Numbered from the stretch's first letter, positions 23,431 through 35,442 are shown. The stretch: 64,000 nt of DNA from Gigaspora rosea (GCA_003550325.1 QKWP01000593.1:100850-164849); one strand, 5' to 3'. Notes: generated from the sequence alone by a model not told the origin. Numbers and translations: made by a program.

Positions 23431-24162
23431 TTGGGTTGGTTAGTAAAATTCTTTATTTTTTGGTATCTTCCATGTTTCGCACTAACACTATAGCAGATAC
23501 ATGGCCAGATTACAAACAAAATAATTGTCTTATGAAGACAAATATATTGTTAAAAAGTTATTTTAAGAAGGATATGATACTACACTACCGAGGAAAATAT
23601 ACCAAATCTCTATATTCGAATCTTGAAAAGATAGGTGCATCAATGCGCGTAGATAATGGAGAGGTTGAAAGGCAATCTAATTCTTTTTTTTTTTCTTAAT
23701 TTATATAATATAAATATTCTTTTCTATGAAGATTTTGGCGAGGAGAAGAAAAACTTCCTACAACATCAAGATTACAACGAGAAATGAAAAAAGTAAACAT
23801 AATGGGAGAATTATTGTATAAAAAAAACCTTGTTCAAGGTAAATATGTATGTGCTAAATATACTGAACTTATAACAATATCTTTAATTTTATAATTTATT
23901 ATAGGTTCGTATGTAAAAATAAATTATGGTTTGAATTTTTATAAGAACTGTCATTTCCCCAGCAAGCCTTTTACCCAGCATTGCACAAAGTGATAATTTA
24001 AATAATAACATATAGCTATGCGATGCCAGGTAAATAGCTTGTCAAGGAATAACATTTGAAAAATTAAGCACAAATGTTAATTCGGCATAAAGAAAGTCAA
24101 TTGCGCTGTGTTTTTTATACGTTTATATTTACAATATTTTTAAAATTTCAAAAATTGATAAG

Positions 24163-24443
24163 GATACTTGGAATGTATCCTGGTTCAGTACAAATGATGA
24201 TACTCAGCACACTGCCATTGAAATGGAAAATGAAATAGAAGATGAAATGGAAGATATCGATGAAGAAAACTTTAAATCTAACTCTATTGATGAGTGCAAC
24301 ATTAAACAACAAACAAAAACATTGTGTATTACACATAGAAGTGGAAAGTTTGCTTGCCCATGTGGCTTTAATGTAATCCGAAGTCACGAGTGTCAGGACA
24401 TTGTAGCTGTTAGGTTATTCATTGATAAGTCTGGGTTACAAAA
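24163..24443 (+). other. Acidic linker and SWIM-like zinc finger
   Basis: The exon has a strongly acidic run (MENEIEDEMEDIDEENFKS) followed by FACPCGFNVIRSHECQD. SWIM fingers have CxC...CxH. Here CPC and the later C are present, but the last ligand reads D (gac) where H is expected. The exon ends at a gtaaga donor and continues in phase at 25013. SWIM fingers are common after the DDE domain in MULE transposases. Confidence 0.6.
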
Positions 24444-24677
24444 GTAAGAATGTTTGTTTATACGTAATTACAGAATTATTGCTATATACGGTGTTATATT
24501 TTTAACCCTTCCTTTTACAGTACGTTTAATTCTCTTGATAAATTCAAATTACAATAGTAAGAAGATCTTGCTTTTTATACGTATGAATGCATTTATCAAA
24601 TGTAGTATAAAATCTACTATGTATATATAATATTAAGGATAAGTAATGGGTATATGTGTTATATCAAATCTAAGTAT

Positions 24678-24841
24678 AGTCGACCTCCCTAAGTACACCC
24701 TCTTAGTGCACTTAGAAAGGGTGTGCATTTAATAGAGAGCAAAATATATAGAGCTTTATAAGCTGTAACCGGACTATACCGTGTATTTAGAGAGTTTATA
24801 TCATCCGTGCACTTAGAGAAGTGCACTTAGGAGGTCTAATT
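24678..24841. mobile_element. Small inverted-repeat element in a transposase intron
   Basis: Ends agtcgacctccctaagt and acttaggaggtctaatt pair imperfectly; internally tagtgcacttagaa pairs with cacttagagaagtgcac. It lies wholly within the intron 24444-25012. No coding capacity. Confidence 0.55.
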
Positions 24842-25012
24842 GTACTCTTACTATTTGTTCATTTTATTAACTTATGATATTTGAATTTTGTAAATTCGGT
24901 TAAATATTTAAATTTTTTTTATCAAAACGTGCTATGAATAAGGAATTTTAAATATAGATTGTGTAATTAGCCTAATAATACTTATACATATTTTTTTTTA
25001 TATTCAATATAG

Positions 25013-25336
25013 GTCTGCGGCTGAATCAGTTGCAAGCAGTTCGCTCGAATCTTATCTTCTCCAGAAAGATGCTAATGGCCACAATAAGAATGAGCTTAAG
25101 CTACCTGGAAAAAGAGGTCCTAAGAATAAGAGAAAAAGCTGATTTGTACCAGGAGAATTTATTCAACTTCGAGATAAAGTCTTAGACATGCCTTACTATA
25201 TGGCAAAGATTGTTGAAATTATTGGTGAGAGCAGAGTTATTGTAGATATTATCTTCGAGAATGGTAATACAGATTGATGCATAGTTCAGTTTACTGATAT
25301 AATCGGGTATGTCAATGAAGCAAAAAAAAATCAAAG
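25013..25336 (+). other. Basic linker and small beta-rich domain of the MULE protein
   Basis: Encodes KLPGKRGPKNKRKS then TGA then FVPGEFIQLRDKVLDMPYYM and KIVEIIGESRVIVDIIFENG. The basic stretch could be a nuclear localisation signal. The following alternation of hydrophobic and polar residues recalls a chromo- or Tudor-like barrel, though this is a guess. Two in-frame TGA codons, at 25140 and 25275, both sit where tryptophan would be natural (KS.FVPG and NTD.CIVQF). Confidence 0.45.
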
Positions 25337-25469
25337 GTAATACGATTTGTAATTCTATTTGTTTTATTTTTTACTTTATTTTATTTCATTTTTTTTTATT
25401 TTATTTTATTTTATTTTTTTATTATATTTTTATTTTATTTTTTAAATAATGTACTTTATAAATTTTTAG

Positions 25470-26854
25470 AAAAACAAGCAAATTACATCTTTATAGCCCG
25501 TACCATTATCTAAAGACTCTTACAGCAATGCCGTTATTTTTACAATGGCATATAGAGGAAAGAAAGGCATGTTACATTTAACCTCTACATGCCCAGTAGA
25601 TACAAGTCTTACGCTTATTCAAAACGTTTTTACTTGGCAAGAAATTTATAACCAAGCTGCTGCTTTCGCATCAGCTGACCCAAATTCACATACTTATCTC
25701 CTTCTTCAAGTTTTTGCCCTAATGAAGCAGAAAAAATAGGCAGAGGCTAAGTTTCTTTTGATTGGAAATTTGCCATCATATGCCAATTTAACAAAAACGG
25801 ACCAAATAGATTTATTTGGGGGTCTTTCTGAACGGTTTTTTGAACAATTCTTTGGTGATTCCTTGGATCGAAATCTTATTGTTGTCAAAAGTACAATAGC
25901 ATCTATATGTGATTCCGATTACTGCCTAAAGAAAGTTTTGCATTCAGCAAACTTCTACGATATAATACTTATGTAACTTGCTTAATAATTTTTCATTTGT
26001 GCTATCTTAGGATAATCCGTTATTTGGCTTAGCATAACAAAATTTTATTTTATTGTCTTTGTTTACTGTCTTGTTTTAAATAATACTTGTAAAATCTAAT
26101 TCTTTTTTTTTTTTTTAATAGAAAAACGCAAGTACCTGTATTACCAGAAAGTAGTTATTTTGAAACCTGTTTTAAAAATTGGCAAGAATCTCACATCGTT
26201 CCATGTAGTGCAGAATTCAAGGCTATAAATGAAGAATCGATTCCTGAAAATGCTTTTAAGATTGACAAATATACTTTAGTAGAAACTGGAGATGTCAAGT
26301 TAAATTATTCATTTTTATCCATTATTTATTTACTTTCAGTTTCTAATTTTTTTTTTTAGATATTTGTACCTATGTGCGGGCAAGGTCAAATCAACAAGAC
26401 AAATTGATCAGCGGCTGCCATTGATTCTTGTAATTAATGTTACGGGCATTAGCATTACTGATGAGGAAATATATCTTGAGAACAAAGACCTTCCAGAAGA
26501 AATCGATTTTCCTTCAAATGGTGTAAATAAAAACAAAGGTAAAGGGTTAATATAAGGCTTTGTTTCTATTTACTAGTATCTCAAATAAGCCAGCTTAAAT
26601 CAGCTTATTTTGTAAACACAGATATTATAGCGCTTTTTTTTTTTTTTTATAAATATCGTCTTATGGGAGTTTCTTTTTGCGATGGTAATCATCACATTGC
26701 AGATGTGCATTTTGAGAACGTCAAAAATGCAGGTTGGTATTAGTATGATGGATTGGGAAAAACCTATCGTGCAAGGGCAATGTACATAGGAAGTTCATGT
26801 CTGCCTCGCAGAAGTAACTACACTATGGATTACGTAATTTATGCAAAGATATGA
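25470..26854 (+). other. Ubiquitin-specific (C19-like) peptidase domain, C-terminal part of the MULE protein
   Basis: Four exons carry blocks in the order of a C19 peptidase. LTSTCPVDTSLTLIQNVF (about 25566-25620) resembles the Cys box. CDSDYCLKK (25906-25932) and CFKNW...VPC (26165-26210) could be the zinc-binding pairs. LPLILVINVTG (about 26412-26445) fits the LPxxLxxxL strand. YRLMGVSFCDGNHHIADVHF then GWY.YDGLG (26660-26765) fits the His box and the W-Y-F-D strand. Substitutions relative to canonical USPs are evident, so the activity is uncertain. Decay: frameshifts near 25560 and 26360, TAG at 25737 and 26746, and the last exon lacks an AG acceptor just before ATATCGTC. Plant Kaonashi MULEs are known to carry a Ulp1-type peptidase, so a peptidase in a MULE has precedent. 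The assignment to C19 is from motif reading only. Confidence 0.5.
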
Positions 26855-28047
26855 AGAGTTAGATCATACATTTGTTTTTTAGCTGTGAGTTATTTAAACG
26901 TTACACTATTTTTAAAATCTGCAAATATTCAGATCTATAAAAGGAAGATATCTGAATAGTGCGTATATATTTAGCTGAAGGCAGGAATAGATAAAACTTT
27001 ACCAAGATACCAGGCATTTTAAAGTTGAAAAAAGGGGTTTAGAATGTTATCTGAAATCTGGTAAAAGTAAAAGGTTTGCCGGATGTTACTGTTATACATT
27101 GAATGACCCAATTTATAATTTAAATATATATCAAGAAAGTCTGTATAAAATTAAGTCATGTTTCTATAAGAACTTTGATTTTAATAAAAAAGTTATTAGT
27201 GCCCGTAAATAAAACTTAATTATTAGAATATGCAAGATCGTAAACATGTTCCGGCATTGTTTTATTTTTAAATCATAAAATTGGTTCAAGCAGGTTTGGG
27301 GTGTAGTGGTTACACAAATTAATGAAACTCAATAGCAGATATTTGGTCCGAGAATATATTACGACATTAGTTAATAAAAATTCAAGGCATTTTAGTTAAT
27401 TGGCACTAACTGTTAACTGTTAACTTCAGTGTCTTTAGTTTAGAACTATGCACTTGACTTGCTCACGGGATCTGATCACGATCCAGATATAATTTAAGAA
27501 CCTAATTTGCTAGTCATCTGTATCATGTTGAACTTATTGCCCATTTTATGGTAAGAAATTTGTTATACATTTTTTACATATAAAAAGGCTGATTCTGCCT
27601 TAATTAAATTGTTTAATGAATTTTCTTTTAATCACAAGCCAAATTCGAATAAAATAAATTGAATATATTATCTAATGAAAAATATCCACGAACTTTGGTT
27701 ACTAATAGCTTTTTTTTTTTTTTTACTTAAAAGCTCAATCTGAATGTCACGAATTGAAAATATTTCATAATAATGGCTAACAATTTATTCCTTAAGATTG
27801 CTAAATATACAGAGCCAATACTAACTTTTTTGATTTTTCATAGTTTATTAGAGAAATACCAAAATGATTATTAAATCGTTAAATTCATCAGAATAAGAAC
27901 CTACGAATGTAAACAAAGAAAGTACCAGTAAATCACCAAAATTAAAAAAAGAAAAAAAAGATACAAAACTTAAACTCAGAAAACAACAAAGCAACTAAGA
28001 AAAATGAATCCGCCTGAAAAAACATTGTAAGAATGAAGATCAACACG

Positions 28048-28367
28048 TTGACAATATTAAGCAAATTTTCCTGCAATGTAAATTCGGCACTCTTACAATC
28101 CTACCATTGACAATGAAATAATAAAGACCCTTTAACATTTTAAAAATAGATAGCCAACCCTCATAGCCAACCCTCACCTACCCAGAATTGTTGTGTAGTC
28201 GACGGAACAGTCCATTCGAATCTTAAATTTATTAGATCTTTTGAATTAAAGAAACAGTAAAGAATATGTGAATAGAAAGAATTTATTAAACTCAGTGAAA
28301 ATATTTTATATGTAGCAAAAAAAAAACCAAATTTACCTTTAATAAAGTCATAGAGTTCAAACTTCAT
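28048..28367 (-). pseudogene. Right-terminus copy of the small spliced frame, broken
   Basis: Starts MKFELYDFIK at 28367 with the same intron layout as 17404-17716. A short duplication (gagggttggctat region, 28145-28170) and a changed base disrupt exon 2, so the frame ends early after VGEGWL. The left copy is therefore the better preserved one. Confidence 0.45.
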
Positions 28368-28656
28368 TATAGTGATTCTTGAAACTGTTTCCTTGTGTTT
28401 AGTAATAAAAAGGAACTTTTAGAATTAGTAAGCAAGACCCTTATATATAATATAAAATGATTAAACTTGTGATGTAGTCATCATAAACAAAAATAGAAGA
28501 AGTCATGATTGCGCAAAACGAGACCTGAAATCAGAACCTGATAGAAAATTATAACCTAGCTGCACTAGAAGAGAGTAATATAGCATAATTGGTTAATTAA
28601 TAAATATAGGGAAAGAGAATAAGAAGAAACAAGGTATTGGAAATGAAGGTATTTCA

Positions 28657-28867
28657 CAGATCAGTATAGTATAAGTGAGCAGATCCGTATAGTATAGGCC
28701 GAAATTTAAATCTATACTATACTGATCTGGCATAATATATATTAGGGTTAGGAATTATAGCTGATCGGTATAGGGTTAGGGTTAGGAACTATAGCTAATT
28801 GGTATAGTATAGATCTTAAATTTGGCCTATACTATACGGATTTGCTCACCTATACCATACTGATCTG
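28657..28867. mobile_element. Nested element in the right terminus
   Basis: Counterpart of 16914-17123 at the mirrored position, with the same ends (cagatcag, ctgatctg) and telomere-like ttaggg units in the middle. Confidence 0.6.
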
Positions 28868-30271
28868 CTATAATCTCGAAATGAAATGAAGAAATGAATA
28901 CTTAATTGACCAATTACGAATTCCGTGATTGCCGCAGCAACTGATCATACGAATAGTTTAAAATTGAAATCTTTTTATACAATCGCTGAATTCCTAATTT
29001 TTCGCCCATCCACCCTGAATCGTTATATAGGATTACATTTGAGACACCATGCTTCTTTTGAATATCATCTAATCAGGTTGCGGAATACACAGAACCAAAT
29101 TCTTCATCAATTTTTTGATGTCGCCTAGTCTATCAGATGAGATCCATTCAATATGCGATCGTACGAATCAGTTCAAAGTTGAGCCTTTCACACAATCGTC
29201 GACTGCTCCTAAATACTACCAAACCAGGTTGCAGAATATACAGAACCAAATCTTCCATCGATTTTTTTTGATAACGTCTAGTCTATTAAATGAGATCCAT
29301 TCAATATGCGATCATACGAATCAATTCAAAGTTGAAACCTTTTCGCACAATCATCGACCTCTGTGTTTCTCCTTTCAAATACTATCTGACCAATATAAGA
29401 TCCAAGTCCCCCTTCACTAATTTTTTTGATATTGCATTGCTATCTATTCAATAATCGATCATATGAACTAATTTTAAGTTGATTTCGCGCAATCGCTGAC
29501 CTTTTTATTTCTACTTGTTCATCTTGAGTCGTTATATCAGGATTACATGTGAGACACCATGTTCATGCGTATTATCCATATAATATTGGATTTGCTTAAA
29601 GTGCCACCCAGGCTTTACGCGATGAAACCTGCTAAAATTTCCCATAATAACCTATAAAAAGATAACCTTTTACACATGGTAAGTGCCAAACTTGTTGTAT
29701 ATAAAATTTAACGAAGTATTATAAAATACCTTCCTAAAATTAGATCTGCAAGTTTAAGTAACTCTCGGTATAGCGCCGTTAGTATTTTCGTACTGAGATC
29801 TCTCTAAATGCACTCTATAGAGACCGAACTTCTAACTGTATGTATTTAAAAAACAATAAGAAGTATATTTATAGAAGTCTAGTATGTATTCGATTCGAAT
29901 CAGAAATTAGAAGGAGATTTAGCGAGATTTAGGGAAGGTGAAAAGGGTAGATTTAGAGATTATCTAACCGTTAATCAATTATGTGCTTCAAATTTCCGTT
30001 CAAGTTTCACCTAGGGAAAAGCAGATTTTACGAATAAAATAAAGAAAAGACAAAGTTTACCTAGTAAAAAGCGGTTTTTACATATTAAAGGTAAAGCAAA
30101 AGTGAATTTTACTAATAAAAAGCGGATTTATTTAAACATATCTAATAAAAAGCGGTGTTTACTTATTCTAAATATTAAAGTGCAAATTTTACATTGCTAT
30201 CTCAGGTTTTACCTGATCTAACCAATCAACGCGGGTTTTACTATCTGGCTGCGCGGGTTTCACCCTGTCGT

Positions 30272-30280
30272 ATTATAAAA
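30272..30280. other. Target-site duplication, right
   Basis: attataaaa, identical to 15309-15317, directly after the right end of the MULE. Confidence 0.75.
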
Positions 30281-33054
30281 GCCCATGTGCTGTCTTGACC
30301 ATCTGTTTAGAATTTTGTCCAGTCCAAGACACATTCTCATGAATTTTGAAAGAAGTCATTATTGTACAGTTTATTAAGTACATACTGATCTATTTCAATT
30401 TTGTTGTATAAATTTATATTGAAAAATTATAGGAAATGTACATATGTGGATTAACTCAAAACACAGCAACAAATGAGTACATTTATGGTATTTTATATGT
30501 AGACAATAGAAATTTAATAAAATTTTAAAAATAAAATTTTCAATATCCTAGATAAAATTTAGCAAACTAAATTAAACTACATGAGCAAAACATTTTCATT
30601 ATAAAAATTTTATACTAGTATCAAAGTTACTATTTGAAATTATTGTCCTCCGTCGCAACGCTCCGGACATTCTATAATCATATACCCAAAATTGTAAACT
30701 TTTATATCAAATAGTACTTAAATTTAGCTTAAGCAGTCACGTATAATTTAATTTCAAATTAATAAGAATACTATAAACTATACATTAGAAACACCCAGCA
30801 AATGAGTACCAGGATGGGATCAGATGATAGTACCAGAAAATAAGTCTTCGATTATTGTTTTTTGATTTTGATATTTATTATTTTACTAATACCGACATCA
30901 CGAATTACATACATAAATTATATTTAAAAATTATATATAGATCTATAAACCAAATGTAGACTTATATAGATATAATTTATATAATTATAAAGAAATTTTT
31001 TTAACAGTTACGTATCTAAAATTTAAAATATAAGTAGCCAGATAAGTAAAATGTTAGAATGAAAATAAAAGTTATAATTAGAGCTAGGGAGTTGGGGTTA
31101 GGGTAAAATTACGAGAGGTGCATTTTTAATCAACAACACAACAGGATTACCATAGTAAAATATTGAGATATTGATATTTAATTTTATAATATATATTGGT
31201 ATCAATATATAAAATTTTGGGAAAATGTTTTCCATGCACTTGCACAGTTATGCATTCCCATGTGCATCATATAAAAATAATGATCATTGTTAATAATCAT
31301 TTATTTGTTTTTTTTTTGTTTTCACTTACTAACCTTTTTTTTAATATTGTTGCTAGTGTTATAGTTAGTGTTGTCATTGGTATCATCACTGGTATTGTTG
31401 CTAGTTGGTATCATTGTTGGTGTCATAGTTGGTGTTATTGTTGATGTTATTGTTGGTGTTGTCACTAGCTAGTATCACTATCAGGTCTGATATGTTGTAG
31501 TGTCCTTGTAAATAATTTTATGTGCTTCTCCAAAGTTATTGCAAGTGGTTTTACATGCTTTTTTAGCATTTTTGTAGATGGTATTGTGTGGTTTTCAGCA
31601 TCCTAGTGGGTGGTTTTGTATATTTCTTTTGCATTCTTATGGGTGTTCTTCTCTGTTTTTGTATAATGGTCTTGCTTGTTTCTCTGGTATTTGTATAGTA
31701 GGTTTTTTTTTATTTTATTCACTAATAATTTGATGATTTCTTTAGAGTTGCTACTTTTAGAGTTATTGTTCTTTGGGATCATTGTTCTTTGAAATGTTGT
31801 TCTTTGAAGTCATTGTTTTTAGAGCTGCCAATTTTGTCATCTGTGGAGTTTTTGTTGGTTATTACTTATTTTAACATTTTTGTTATGCTAAAGTAGATAA
31901 TAGATGGGTTTTGACTCCTTGTTTTAAATTAAATAGATAGGTTTACTTTAATCAAAACAGGTTGATGAATAGGTTTATTGTATATACGGTAAATATTTAC
32001 TATAGCCTTCATCTTTTTTCTTTTTTTTTTTAATTAATAAAGTTTTTTAAAAAAATATAAAATCGATTTGATTGCCAATTGTAGAGAATATCCAATGCAG
32101 AGCAAATTCTTATAATACATATTTTTCAAATTAGATTTAAGGTTAGAGTTACTTTAGTTTAAGTTAGATAGGCTTTAGATAATTATATTATAAGCAAAAT
32201 TGCCTTTCCAACATTTTTAATTAATCTACCAAGATAGGTTAAGACTGCTATTTTTTGTATTTTTCAGGTTTTTTACTTTTTTTTCTTGGTTTGCTTTACC
32301 AAAGATTATCAAAATTCTAATCATTAATTGGATGTTATGTGAATCTGCTCTATTATATGACAAGGCAAATATTGCATGTGCTTAATTTTGATTAGTCAAT
32401 CAAGAGATGACCATGATAGTGCATAGAATTTCTAAACTCTAAAATTTAATATAAAAAATTTATTAGTTATTTAAAATTATAATATATAAAAAATTTATTA
32501 GTTATTTAAAATTATAATATATAAATATAAGTTTTTATAAAGTTATTTTTATATAAGTTTAAATAGATTTTGATATAAAATTTTTTTTTATTTGTTAAGA
32601 TGAGGTCATTTCTCAGTCTTTATTAAGCATAGTTATCATTACAACATCCATGAATTTTGCATTGGATTACATTCGCAAATTTTATATATAGATATATAAT
32701 GATTACTAACTAGATAAGATATATATCAATACTAAATACCTCTGCTGATTTCTATTGATAGTGATAGTAATCGATATATATCTGATATAGATATTAATCG
32801 ATATATAATCAATATATCAATAGTGATTATAATCGATATATATCCATAATAGTTAATAATCGATAAATAATCAATATAAAAACAATTAATATTTTAAAAA
32901 TAAAAAATATATAATTAAAAAAATTTGATTTAAAAAAAATTAATTTATTAAAAAGCTTTATATATTTTACATTTCACAATTACTATATAATTCTATAATT
33001 ACTATATATCAGTAATATAAAAATTTTTTTATTACAATATTAGGTATTATTAGT
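30281..33054. other. Gene-free AT-rich stretch with low-complexity repeats
   Basis: No gene is supported. At 31350-31475 there is a GTT-rich minisatellite (gttgttgctagtgtt, ggtgttattgttg and similar); the open frame over 31196-31444 is a product of it. Near 32700-32880 atcgatatata-type units repeat. A short ggggttagggta lies at 31094. Confidence 0.5.
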
Positions 33055-33220
33055 GCTCCTAGGTCTGGTCCGGGTCTGGTCCAGTCTGGATCTGGTCTGG
33101 GATCAGACCAGACTCAGACTCTAAATTTTACTAATTTCAGACTTCAGACCAGACTCAGACTCAGCTATGAGTCTGGTCCGGTCTGGTCCAAAGTCTGCAG
33201 ACTGGTCTGAGTCTAAATAT
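33055..33220. repeat. TCTGGTC / GACCAGA block, left flank of the palindrome array
   Basis: Dense tctggtc and gaccaga units, for example ggtctggtccgggtctggtc and cagaccagactcagactc, pair with each other. A similar block (34407-34462) closes the array on the other side. Confidence 0.65.
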
Positions 33221-33240
33221 AATTATATGTATTTTTTGGC

Positions 33241-34400
33241 GCTAAACAAGTTTACTTAGTGCATTTTGTAAGAATTAATTAGTAAAATTTTATGAATCAT
33301 AAGATTTTATAGAATTTTATTAATAAAATTCTAAAAAATCTTATAATTCGCAAATTTTTATTAATTAATTCTAACAAAATGCACTAAGTAAACTTGTTCA
33401 GCATCTAAAAATGTATTAAAATGGCCTATTTGTTTTTATTTTACTTGAAATTTAGAGATTTGATGCACAATTTTGGATTTTTGATCAAAAAAGTCAAATT
33501 TTAACATCTTAACTCCAAATTTCAAGTAAAATAAAAACAACCTTGCCGATTTAATGTATTTTTAGGTGCTAAACAAGTTTACTTAGTGCATTAAGTTAGA
33601 AATAATTAGTAAAATTTTGTGAATCATAAGATTTTATAGAATTTTATTAGTAAAATTCTATAAATTCTTAAAATTCACAAATTTTTATTAATTAATTCTA
33701 ACAAAATGCACTAAGTAAACTTGTTCAGCACCTAAAAATACATTAAATCGGCAGGGTTGTTTTTATTTTACTTGAAATTTGGAGAAAAGATGCTTAAATT
33801 TGACTTTTTTGATCAAAAATCCAAAATTATGCATCTTTTCTCCAAATTTCAAGTAAAATAAAAACAACCCTGCCGATTTAATGTATTTTTAGGTGCTGAA
33901 CAAGTTTACTTAGTGCATTTTGTTAGAATTAATTAATAAAAATTTGTGAATTATAAGATTTTATAGAATTTTATTAATAAAATTCTATAAAATCTTATGA
34001 TTCACAAAATTTTACTAATTAATTCTAACAAAATGCACTAAGTAAACTTGTTCAGCACCTAAAAATACATTAAATCGGCAGGGTTGTTTTTATTTTACTT
34101 GAAATTTGGAGAAAAGATGCTTAAATTTGACTTTTTTGATCAAAAATCCAAAATTATGCATCTTTTCTCCAAATTTCAAGTAAAATAAAAACAACCCTGC
34201 CGATTTAATGTATTTTTAGGTGCTGAACAAGTTTACTTAGTGCATTTTGTTAGAATTAATTAATAAAAATTTGTGAATTATAAGATTTTATAGAATTTTA
34301 TTAATAAAATTCTATAAAATCTTATGATTCATAAAATTTTACTAATTTATTCTAACAAAAGCAATAAGTAAACTTGTTCAGCACCAAAAAATACATATAA
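33241..34400. repeat. Tandem array of about 327-bp units, each two palindromes
   Basis: Units start gct(a/g)aacaagtttactta at 33241, 33568, 33895 and 34222. Each unit holds one palindrome centred on tagaattttattaataaaa and another centred on tttgacttttttgatcaaaa, so consecutive palindromes overlap in their arms (agtaaacttgttcagcacct; aaaacaaccctgccgattta). The last unit is partial. More diverged units appear at 36590-37240 and 37590-37800. Confidence 0.85.
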
Positions 34401-34590
34401 ATATATTTGGACACAGACCAGTCTGCAGACTTCAGACCAGACCCAGACCAGACTCTGACTTGACAAAAAAGTCTAAATATAAAAAATAAATTTACTTAGT
34501 AATTTTAAAAATTACTATTAAAATTACACAAAAGTTGAATGATCTTGGGATCCTGTAATTGGATTTTGATGATTTTGGGCTTGTTAGAAT

Positions 34591-35442
34591 TAGGGATTGG
34601 AACCATTTAACTGTTTAAAAATTGCTCTATAATTACGGGCAGAATTATGTTGGTCGTAGGCCCAAATTATTTTAATGTCGGCCAAATTAAATGGTTAAAC
34701 GGTTAATTCGTGATTCGCCTATAATTAGTAGGATCTACATAATAAATTTTGGGCCAAATTACTATATTAATTTACTAAATATGGGAATCTGGCTGTTTCC
34801 TCCTTCTAAAAGTTTTTTTTCTGTCAATTAAACCTTTAATATTTATCTAATAAATGTTGTAGAGCTAATTTTTCTGATTCTAATGGTAGTCAAACCATTG
34901 AAATTGACCTAGTATATCATGAGAAATGAGTATTTTAGTCTTCACAACTATATGTTTTTTTCTTTAAATAAACAAAGAAAAAACATATAGTTGCGAAGAT
35001 TAAAATACTTATATCTCATACTTTATTGTATCAAATTTAATAATTTTACTTCTATTGGAATCAGAAAAATTAGCTCTACAACTTTTATTAGATGCATATT
35101 AAAAGTTTACTTGACAGAAAAAACTTTTAGAAGGAGGAACAGCCAGATTCCAACATTTACTAAAAAACTTATCTTTGCTTATCCCCACTTTTTCTATAAA
35201 TTACATATATGATTTCTATTATCTATAGGCGAATCATGAATTAAACGATTAGGGCAGTGTCATTAATCACCTGATTATTTTTTATCAGAGGCCTACCCCC
35301 TCCCTCTTCCTCAATATATAAATAGTCAGGTTCTTATATATCATTTCAACTTTTTTTACCCCCCTCCCCCCCTAAAAAATCACCTGATTTTTGTTACTCC
35401 CCTTAAATGATTAAGAAAAATTTTAGGCAGTTCCAATCCCTA
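34591..35442. mobile_element. hAT-type non-autonomous element, 852 bp, 8-bp TSD, nested
   Basis: Ends tagggattggaacc and a complement finishing ttccaatcccta; flanking duplication gttagaat at 34583-34590 and 35443-35450. The ends and the adjacent atgttggtcgtaggccc block match the 152-bp copy at 13506-13657. The middle (about 34700-35245) is a long imperfect palindrome centred near 34970, with landmarks gaatctggctgttt, ttgtagagctaatttttctg and aaacatatagttg. The open frame 34991-35212 lies in one palindrome arm. The element interrupts a relative of the 13870-14329 foldback: gattttgggcttgttagaat before it, ggtctcactgagac after it. Confidence 0.8.

Larger units (their letters stand above)
21250..26854 (+). 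pseudogene. MULE transposase with SWIM finger and peptidase-like C-terminus (decayed)
   Basis: Exons that can be traced: 21250-21459, 21525-21629, 21704-21873, 21945-22105, 22619-22922, 22986-23121, 23205 to about 23430, a region to about 24000, 24163-24443, 25013-25336, 25470-25972, 26122-26293, 26360-26538, and a last exon ending TGA at 26854. Nearly all introns are GT-AG in matching phase. The N-terminus has a cysteine-rich block (NGCCEGKCDWKGR...ECHGNHD) like FAR1/FLYWCH-type fingers. The centre holds the DDE region, then SWIM, then a peptidase-like end. In-frame TGA at 21615, 21818, 22857, 23261, 23411, 25140 and 25275, TAG/TAA at 23441, TAG at 25737 and 26746. Frameshifts lie near 21873-21945, 22750, 25560 and 26360. 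The order of domains in one polypeptide is inferred from continuous splice phases, notably across 24443/25013, 25336/25470 and 25972/26122. Confidence 0.65.
15318..30271. mobile_element. 15-kb Mutator-like (MULE) transposon with 3-kb inverted termini
   Basis: The element is bounded by cgatagggtgaaaccc at the left and its near-complement ending gggtttcaccctgtcgt at the right, and flanked by a 9-bp duplication. Inverted termini span 15318-18587 and 27164-30271. The central 8.6 kb holds a decayed, spliced gene with a MULE-type DDE region, a SWIM-like finger and a peptidase-like C-terminus (21250-26854). Each terminus carries a small spliced frame and an embedded miniature element. Long termini plus a 9-bp duplication plus the transposase type agree on the Mutator superfamily. 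The preserved flanking duplication indicates a single intact insertion. The gene's stops and frameshifts suggest the copy is now inactive or relies on recoding. Confidence 0.8.
27164..30271 (-). repeat. Right terminal inverted repeat of the MULE (3108 bp)
   Basis: Reverse of 15318-18587, from ctataagaactttgatttta at the inner end to gggtttcaccctgtcgt at the outer end. It has a single copy of the 193-bp unit and its own copies of the nested element and of the small frame. Open frames at 28925-29128 and 29115-29420 are reverse shadows of the subterminal repeats. Confidence 0.85.

Noticed and set aside
28925-29420. Two open frames with repeated LRNTQNQILHQFF-type sequence
   Set aside because: They are reverse copies of the MULE subterminal repeats, which also exist at 16361-16856 on the other strand.
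31196-31444. Hydrophobic 82-codon frame
   Set aside because: Made by a GTT-rich minisatellite; no other support.
33241-34400. CRISPR-like array
   Set aside because: Units are 327 bp, directly adjoining palindromes without unique spacers, in a eukaryotic context.
34991-35212. 73-codon open frame
   Set aside because: Lies within one arm of a long palindrome; composition follows the arm.
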